A DNA stretch of 64,000 nt from CBFFRJ01 sp963530515 (GTDB lineage: Bacteria; Pseudomonadota; Gammaproteobacteria; Enterobacterales; Enterobacteriaceae), in the NCBI GenBank assembly GCA_963530515.1, contig CAUSEC010000019.1:47451-111450 (forward strand), read 5' to 3'. Below the pieces are notes generated by a model. The model worked only from the letters and a program-made list of their open reading frames with translations, was not told where the DNA came from and searched no databases. Below, in pieces: positions 58,913-64,000 of the stretch (positions are counted from its first letter, which is position 1; each line of letters starts with the position of its first letter). Position numbers and translations under genes: made by a program.

Positions 58913-60751
58913 ATGGGTTATACGAAGGTTTTCTTCTGGCTTCTGTTAACCCTGTTTCTTATACCCGCCATCACATTAGGTTTTGCGGAATACGGCAAGC
59001 AATCACTTAATCAGGAATACACACAATTCTTTATTCAGGATGCGCAGAAACAACATCAGGATGCCGATAAGCTCGCTGAGTTTTTGCAACAAAACCCGCC
59101 ATCAAGCGTCTGTGGCCCGGTTGCCGAGGATCTGCTCGACTATCAAAATGCTGTCTGCGCGCCGGGTTCTGAACTCTCTCAGTTCTACCTGATAGACAAA
59201 ATCGCCATCTGGACGCTGCTTGCTGGCGTCGTGGTGCTGCTGATGATTGTGTTGCTGAGCGCCCTGGCCTTTAAAGATCGCAGTAGCCAGTTGTTAAGCC
59301 TGAGACTGGCGCGTCCGTTCCTGATGCTCGCGGGTTCACTGGAAGTCATTGTGCAGGGGGCGATGCTGGTCTGGCTCTCCTTCTGGGGCACCGCCTTCTT
59401 CACGCAAACCTACTATCCGAAACTGGTCATCATCGTAGGGCTGATGGTGCTGGGCGGTATCTACTACATCATCAAAGGCATCTTCAAAAAGCTGCCGCCT
59501 GAAGAGAGCATCGAAGGCGAAGTGGTGAGTCGCGAGGCCGCCCCTGAGCTGTGGTCACGAATTGATGCGCTGGCGGCGAAAGTGGGCACCACGCCACCGG
59601 ATCATGTGATTGCCGGAATCGACACCAACTTCTACGTCACCGAAGCCCCGCTGCGCGTGAATGACACGCTGCTAACCGGGCGCAAACTGTACGTGAGCAT
59701 TCCTTTATTGCGTCAGTTGAGTCTCGCGCAGGCGGATGGCGTGATGGTGCACGAACTCACCCACCTGCACGAAGGGGACACGGCGTCCGGCGCGTTACTG
59801 GGGCCAAAGCTGCACCGTTTCGACCTTTACACCGCGCTGATGAGCGAGAACGTGGCGACGCTGATTGTCTACTATCCGCTTTATCTGTACCGCATGCTGT
59901 TTGAGCTGGCCTGGCAGCGCAACAGCCGTGAACGTGAGTTTGTGGCCGACCGCAATGCCTCCGCGCTCATTTCACCTGCCGCGATCATCGAATCGCTGAT
60001 CAAGATTTCAGCCTATGCCAGTTATCGCTATGAGATTGAGCGAAACCTTTTTGAAAACAACGCACTGCATGAGAATGAACTGGGGATCCGCCACGCTATC
60101 GCCGCCGGTCTGCCTGCGCATGTGGAGTCAGCCGATTTCATCAGCCTGATGCGTGAACAGAATGTGCCGCATCCCTTTGATTCGCACCCGCCGCTGACTG
60201 AAAGGATGCGCAACGTGGGCTTTAACGTCGAAGAGACCGCCTACGCCGCGATGGCCGCAGAACGGCCGACGGAGAGCTGGGTCGATTTGATGCCCGTTGC
60301 CGACAGCATCGAACAGCAGTTGTGGCATAAATACGAACGTGATTTCTCATCCAATCATGAAGAGAGCCTGGCCTGGCGCTACCAGCCTACGGGCGAAGCC
60401 GAAACCGCGCTGGTGCTGAAGTATTTCCCCAACGTGCCCTTTACGCTGAAAGACGGTTCGCAAATCGAAATCACCTGGCAGGGCATTGTGGCGCCGAAAA
60501 CGGGCGAGCTGCTGGAGTGGGATAACGTCAAGAACATCAACGTGCTGCGCAACTTTGGTCGGGATACCCTGCATCTGCAACATGTGCAACCGAACGCCCA
60601 GGGCAAAAAGCGCAGCAAAATCGCACTGCCGGGCCTGAAGAAAGAGATCGACCGCTTCAAAGAGGTGCTGGCCTGGTACTGGCATCGCCATCAGACGGTG
60701 CGGGCGCTACCCCAGCAGCCTGAGACGGTGACGCAACAACAAGAAGCCTAA
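58913..60751 (+). CDS. M48-family membrane metalloprotease
   Basis: This 612-residue inner-membrane protein has transmembrane helices near residues 8-28, 105-125, 147-168 and 176-196, then the M48 zinc motif HELTHLHEG (HExxH) and a downstream REREFVADRNAS, whose Glu provides the third zinc ligand. A C-terminal soluble domain of about 200 residues follows. M48 proteases such as HtpX remove damaged membrane proteins. This one is much larger than HtpX (about 290 residues). The start at 58913 is chosen over the TTG at 58871. It is followed by the YiiG-like lipoprotein gene on the same strand. Confidence 0.85.
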   Translation: MGYTKVFFWLLLTLFLIPAITLGFAEYGKQSLNQEYTQFFIQDAQKQHQDADKLAEFLQQNPPSSVCGPVAEDLLDYQNAVCAPGSELSQFYLIDKIAIWTLLAGVVVLLMIVLLSALAFKDRSSQLLSLRLARPFLMLAGSLEVIVQGAMLVWLSFWGTAFFTQTYYPKLVIIVGLMVLGGIYYIIKGIFKKLPPEESIEGEVVSREAAPELWSRIDALAAKVGTTPPDHVIAGIDTNFYVTEAPLRVNDTLLTGRKLYVSIPLLRQLSLAQADGVMVHELTHLHEGDTASGALLGPKLHRFDLYTALMSENVATLIVYYPLYLYRMLFELAWQRNSREREFVADRNASALISPAAIIESLIKISAYASYRYEIERNLFENNALHENELGIRHAIAAGLPAHVESADFISLMREQNVPHPFDSHPPLTERMRNVGFNVEETAYAAMAAERPTESWVDLMPVADSIEQQLWHKYERDFSSNHEESLAWRYQPTGEAETALVLKYFPNVPFTLKDGSQIEITWQGIVAPKTGELLEWDNVKNINVLRNFGRDTLHLQHVQPNAQGKKRSKIALPGLKKEIDRFKEVLAWYWHRHQTVRALPQQPETVTQQQEA

Positions 60752-60830
60752 CCGCTGACTCAACCCTGCGCCGTTACTGCCAGGGTTGGGCCACAACTGT
60801 TTTACATATTGACCCTCACAAGGAATAACC

Positions 60831-61853
60831 GTGTTTAAAAAAGCGACCAGAAATGTGATACCTGCAATGGTGGCAGCCGTACTGTGTTTGCCGCTGGCCG
60901 CCTGCGACAACAACGACGCCACCAAAGAAAAACCGGCTGCGGCACCGGGTGCCAAACCTGCTGCGGCACCAGGTGCAACACCCGTTGTAGAAGACCCGAC
61001 CGCGCTGCTCACCGCCAAGGTGAACCACTACATCGAATGCTTCAACACCGCGGATGGCAGCGTGCGCGACAGTGCAGAGCGCTATGTCAGCTGGATTGAT
61101 AACGTGGCAACGGGGCCGACGGGTAAAGAGCGTAAGGTCAACACCCTCGGCCAGATCCAGGCCTATAAAGTGGAAAGTTGTGCCAAAGCCATCAACCAGG
61201 CCGTGAAGGCGAAGCCTGCCTTGCCCGCTCTGGATGACGCGGGGGCAAAATATCTTGCTGAACTGACGACGCTGACGCCTTTGGTTTTGCAGGCGAATCA
61301 GTATTACAGCCAGGAAGACTACAAAGATGATGGCTTTGCGAAGGGCAAGGAGATGCACCAGCCGCTTATGAAAGCGTTCAAAGCCTTTATGAACGCCAGC
61401 GACGTGTACGGTGTGGAACTGGAGAAAGAGTCGAACGCTCTTAACGCCGCGCAGCTTGCTGAGATTGAGAAAACCGAGGGACGGCATCTCGTTTACTATC
61501 GACTGGCATTGGTCAGCCAGGGAAAAGACCTGACCACGCTGTTTGACGTTGAGTCGCCGAATATTAATGACGTCACCAAAGCGATTGACGCCTATGGCGC
61601 GCTGGTGGCAGAAGCCACGTCGTCTACCGCCAGTGAGCAAGATAAGCCGATCGGCTGGTCGATTGTTCTGAGCCGCGCCGAGACCTTCCTGAAAGACAGT
61701 AAGGGTCTGATGCGCCGTATTCGGGACAAAACACCCTACAGCCGTGGCGATAAGATGATGATGGAAGGCGGCAGCGGCTGGATGGTCGAAGGTTCGCCGA
61801 TGCGGGTTTTAAAATCCTATAACGAACTGGTACAGGCCAGTAACGGTTTGTAA
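60831..61853 (+). CDS. YiiG-like lipoprotein (DUF3829)
   Basis: This 340-residue lipoprotein starts at GTG 60831 after an AAGGA site. It has a lipobox LPLAAC (Cys25), then an Ala/Pro-rich linker with a tandem repeat (AAAPGAKPAAAPGATP), and a mostly helical DUF3829 domain (about 60-335; HYIECFNTADGSVRDSAERYVSW near its start). YiiG of E. coli has the same layout. The function is unknown. It follows the M48 protease gene by 79 bases, so they may be co-transcribed. Confidence 0.85.
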   Translation: MFKKATRNVIPAMVAAVLCLPLAACDNNDATKEKPAAAPGAKPAAAPGATPVVEDPTALLTAKVNHYIECFNTADGSVRDSAERYVSWIDNVATGPTGKERKVNTLGQIQAYKVESCAKAINQAVKAKPALPALDDAGAKYLAELTTLTPLVLQANQYYSQEDYKDDGFAKGKEMHQPLMKAFKAFMNASDVYGVELEKESNALNAAQLAEIEKTEGRHLVYYRLALVSQGKDLTTLFDVESPNINDVTKAIDAYGALVAEATSSTASEQDKPIGWSIVLSRAETFLKDSKGLMRRIRDKTPYSRGDKMMMEGGSGWMVEGSPMRVLKSYNELVQASNGL

Positions 61854-61940
61854 GTCGTAAGACTCCCCTGGCGCTGGTGCAGTCAGTGACGGGGGAGCAT
61901 GAAGGAAAAGACGGGGCAGGCGGGGATGCCGGTTCCGTTT

Positions 61941-62291
61941 TTATTTCAGCAGAAGGGCGATTAAAGCGAGCAGTGCCGGAAGCGCCTGCACATACAAAAT
62001 CTTCCGACTTGCCGTTACCGCACCAAACACGCCAGCCACCAGCACGCACGCTAAGAAAAAGACGCACACCTGAACACCGCTTTCACCCAGCCATAGCCCC
62101 CACAACAAACCCGCCGCCAGAAAACCGTTATACAGCCCCTGATTTGCCGCCAACACGCGTGTCTACCGTGCAAATTCGGGGGTGAGGTTAAAGGCTTTAC
62201 GGCCTGTTTTTGTGTTCCACAAAAACATTTCCAGGACGAGGATGTAGATGTGGATGATGGCGACAAGGGTAATGAGGATGGTGGGGAGCAC
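61941..62291 (-). pseudogene. DUF1304 membrane protein with one in-frame amber stop
   Basis: The minus strand from GTG 62291 (AAGG 8 bases upstream) encodes the DUF1304 sequence HIYILVLEMFLW, then FNLTPEFAR, then TAG at 62163-62165. It continues in the same frame with TRVLAANQGLYNGFLAAGLLWG and ends at 61941. The family is about 115-120 residues with four transmembrane helices. CAG to TAG is the simplest single change. The gene is likely inactive, unless the stop is a sequencing error. Confidence 0.85.
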
Positions 62292-62698
62292 GGGGTGGGC
62301 CTTATGGGTTGGGGGTGACGGTGTAAAGTATAAATAAAGACTTCGGGAAGGGTAATGCGCCGAAGATAAATCCTAATATATTTAGATTCTTGAGAAAAAA
62401 GAATGCTTGCTCACCAAATTATTTTGAATCATCAGAGCAGTCACGAATACAGTAGAGTTAATTTCAGTGACCGGAACATCGGTTACTAACAAGTCAGAGC
62501 GAATCATAAAATATTTACCAATATTTATATAATACCTCTATGGCTGCTAAATCGAAGATGTCAGGGGGTTAACCATGATGAATATTTTTTTTATTGGAAT
62601 AAAACATTAATACTGATGCTAATTTTCGGACGAAATTTAATGCAGAGATCAACCCACCTAGTAACTCTCGTCCATGAGAGTTAAGTTAATTTTGGTTT
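62292..62698. other. AT-rich gap of about 400 bases
   Basis: No coding region is supported. The composition shifts to AT-rich here and stays so through the gene on the right, which suggests the left border of a separately acquired segment. Confidence 0.4.
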
Positions 62699-63973
62699 CT
62701 AACTTAGCCACCTTCTCTCAAAACGGTAAATTTCGATGTTAAATTTTGAAGGGAATCTGTCCTTTGCGGAGTTTTTTTTGGCTCTATCAATACATGCTCT
62801 TGCTTCTCCAGTGTTCCTTTCCGTTGAATACACATAAGCATAGGCTTTTTGTAGTTCACACAGATGAGTGGGTTTACCTTTCCGTGACGCCTCATGAAGG
62901 CTTATTAATGCTTCCTCTAATTGACCTATTCTTCCTTCAATCATACCCTTTGTAAACATTGCTTCAGGGTCATCTGGCAAAAGAGCAATAGCACGTCGTG
63001 CTTTCTCCAGCGCTGGCTCATATCGTTTAGATTTCATTAGAGCGTAGGCAAATCTATCATATAACCAGCCATTGTCAGGGTCTTCTAATACAGCTGCTTC
63101 ATAATATTCAATGGCGTCGTCAGTGTGTCCTTCCTGAAAACTTTTCCAAGCGGCTCTGGCTGAAGGAACTCGATACGCACGTGCGTGTCGATCATGAACT
63201 TGACTACTTGCGCTAACAATAAATTCAGCATAACGTCTCTTAACCCAGACAACATCATCTTCAGCTGGTAATTGTTTTCCATCAACTAATTCAGAACGTT
63301 CTATGCAATAGTTGTAAAATTCTGAACTGAAAGTAATTTGCAGTGTGCCTTCATAACGGGAAATATTCCCAATGCCACGGCTCTCCTCGATCGCTTCACT
63401 TGCAGCTGCAACAGAAACATTAGCCTTTTGGCAACATAGTTGCATCAGATACTGATCATGAATATCCCCGATACGACTCATTAATAGTAGAACATGTCTT
63501 AGTTCAGGAGACAGGCGCGCCCATGCATCATCATACAAAAATTGCCCTAAATCCTGCCGCTGCATGCGTTGTACGCGTTGGAAAGCGCTATCAAGGCTGG
63601 TACCTGGAGATGATGCAGCCTGAACAAATACTTCCAATGCAATTGGCTTATTTATTAGTGTACGCGAGTATCTCTTTAATGTTGAATCACCTGCTTGGAT
63701 AATAGTCGTACAATTTAATGTTCGAGCTCTTTTACGTAAAAACTCTGCACCTTCAATATCATTCCAGTTTTCTGTCTGAATTGGTAATGCTTCAATATGT
63801 TCCCTACGACGGGATGTCAAAATTACTCGTCCGATATGGCGGGATAAGTCATTAATTTGGGTTGCTAAGGCTTGAATATCAGCATCACTCCATGCCATAG
63901 TTTCAGTATTATCAAGAATTATAAGATGTGAATTTCGCTTGATCTTCTGAATCGCCACGGGTTTAACAGACAC
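62699..63973 (-). CDS. C-terminal part of a STAND-type NTPase with TPR repeats (incomplete)
   Basis: This 424-residue frame begins close to a Walker B-like HLIILDNTE (residues 16-24), followed by a sensor-like VILTSRRRE (about 50-58) and winged-helix region, and ends in TPR-like repeats (about 275-400: WLYDRFAYALMKSKRYEPALEKARRAIALLPDD). The P-loop and effector domain expected upstream are missing. A TAA at 63995-63997 stops the frame, yet seven codons before the GTG (AILNDSE) read like continuing protein. It may be the C-terminal part of a disrupted or longer gene beyond the window. Such proteins are common in phage defence. Confidence 0.65.
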   Translation of the reverse strand: MSVKPVAIQKIKRNSHLIILDNTETMAWSDADIQALATQINDLSRHIGRVILTSRRREHIEALPIQTENWNDIEGAEFLRKRARTLNCTTIIQAGDSTLKRYSRTLINKPIALEVFVQAASSPGTSLDSAFQRVQRMQRQDLGQFLYDDAWARLSPELRHVLLLMSRIGDIHDQYLMQLCCQKANVSVAAASEAIEESRGIGNISRYEGTLQITFSSEFYNYCIERSELVDGKQLPAEDDVVWVKRRYAEFIVSASSQVHDRHARAYRVPSARAAWKSFQEGHTDDAIEYYEAAVLEDPDNGWLYDRFAYALMKSKRYEPALEKARRAIALLPDDPEAMFTKGMIEGRIGQLEEALISLHEASRKGKPTHLCELQKAYAYVYSTERNTGEARACIDRAKKNSAKDRFPSKFNIEIYRFERRWLS

Positions 63974-64000
63974 CTCAGAGTCATTTAAGATGGCTTAAAG

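Overview
The window looks like chromosomal DNA of a motile enteric bacterium in the Enterobacter / Lelliottia / Leclercia group. This rests on close resemblance to enterobacterial families: FlxA with a textbook sigma-28 promoter, NepI-like and YicJ-like transporters, YahK-like dehydrogenases, YiiG-like and DcrB-like proteins, a PqiABC-type operon, and dispersed CCCTCTCCC / GGGAGAGGG intergenic palindromes. The genus is an inference and was not tested. No rRNA, tRNA, CRISPR array or intact insertion sequence was recognised.

Region 1 (1-2350) is AT-rich and probably acquired: a lipoprotein, a small multi-spanning membrane protein and a small M15-like zinc peptidase, resembling a lysis cassette. 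Region 2 (2.7-12.7 kb) begins with flxA and continues with short regulator/enzyme units: LysR/MFS, AraC/SDR, HxlR/zinc alcohol dehydrogenase, a second AraC, a methyltransferase, GNAT, ABM and NTF2-like proteins. Region 3 (12.7-15.8 kb) holds orphan proteins and decay: an ABM remnant, a 473-residue protein built of two related halves, and a LysR fragment joined tail to tail with an NAD-epimerase fragment. Region 4 (16-22 kb) is a five-gene minus-strand operon (cyclophilin-like, MFS efflux, zinc ADH, periplasmic hydrolase, aldo/keto reductase) divergent from a LysR gene, probably for carbonyl or xenobiotic detoxification.

Region 5 (22.1-26.4 kb) is bracketed by two nearly identical 365-bp direct repeats, each carrying the same 83-residue gene. 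Between them lie a GNAT, a small protein, a LysE exporter and a frameshifted FAD oxidoreductase, with copies of a degenerate short repeat at the joins. Region 6 (26.5-32 kb) holds a MoaF-like secreted protein, a large secreted protein with a paralogue at 56-57.6 kb, a glutathione peroxidase, a PEP-mutase-like enzyme and an AT-rich HEPN protein. Region 7 (32.5-37.7 kb) looks like an iron-siderophore locus: a PchR-like AraC regulator, a Fur-like site, a FyuA-like TonB receptor interrupted by one in-frame TGA, a methyltransferase and a permease, the last three translationally coupled.

Region 8 (37.8-44.1 kb) contains LysR/AzlCD, PhzF, NUDIX plus a truncated YggS, a MocR regulator and a glutamine amidotransferase. 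Region 9 (44.4-49.3 kb) is a Pqi-type envelope lipid-transport operon with PqiA split into two genes, a DUF3313-type lipoprotein in front and a convergent TetR gene. Region 10 (49.5-54.2 kb) is a glycoside cluster: GPH symporter, GH31 glycosidase, a perfect LacI operator and a divergent LacI regulator. Region 11 (54.3-62.3 kb) contains a serine-hydrolase-like protein with a coupled mini-ORF, a NUDIX protein, the second secreted paralogue, a DcrB-like protein, an M48 membrane protease, a YiiG-like lipoprotein and a DUF1304 gene broken by one amber codon. The right edge (62.7-64 kb) cuts into what looks like the C-terminal part of a STAND NTPase with TPR repeats.
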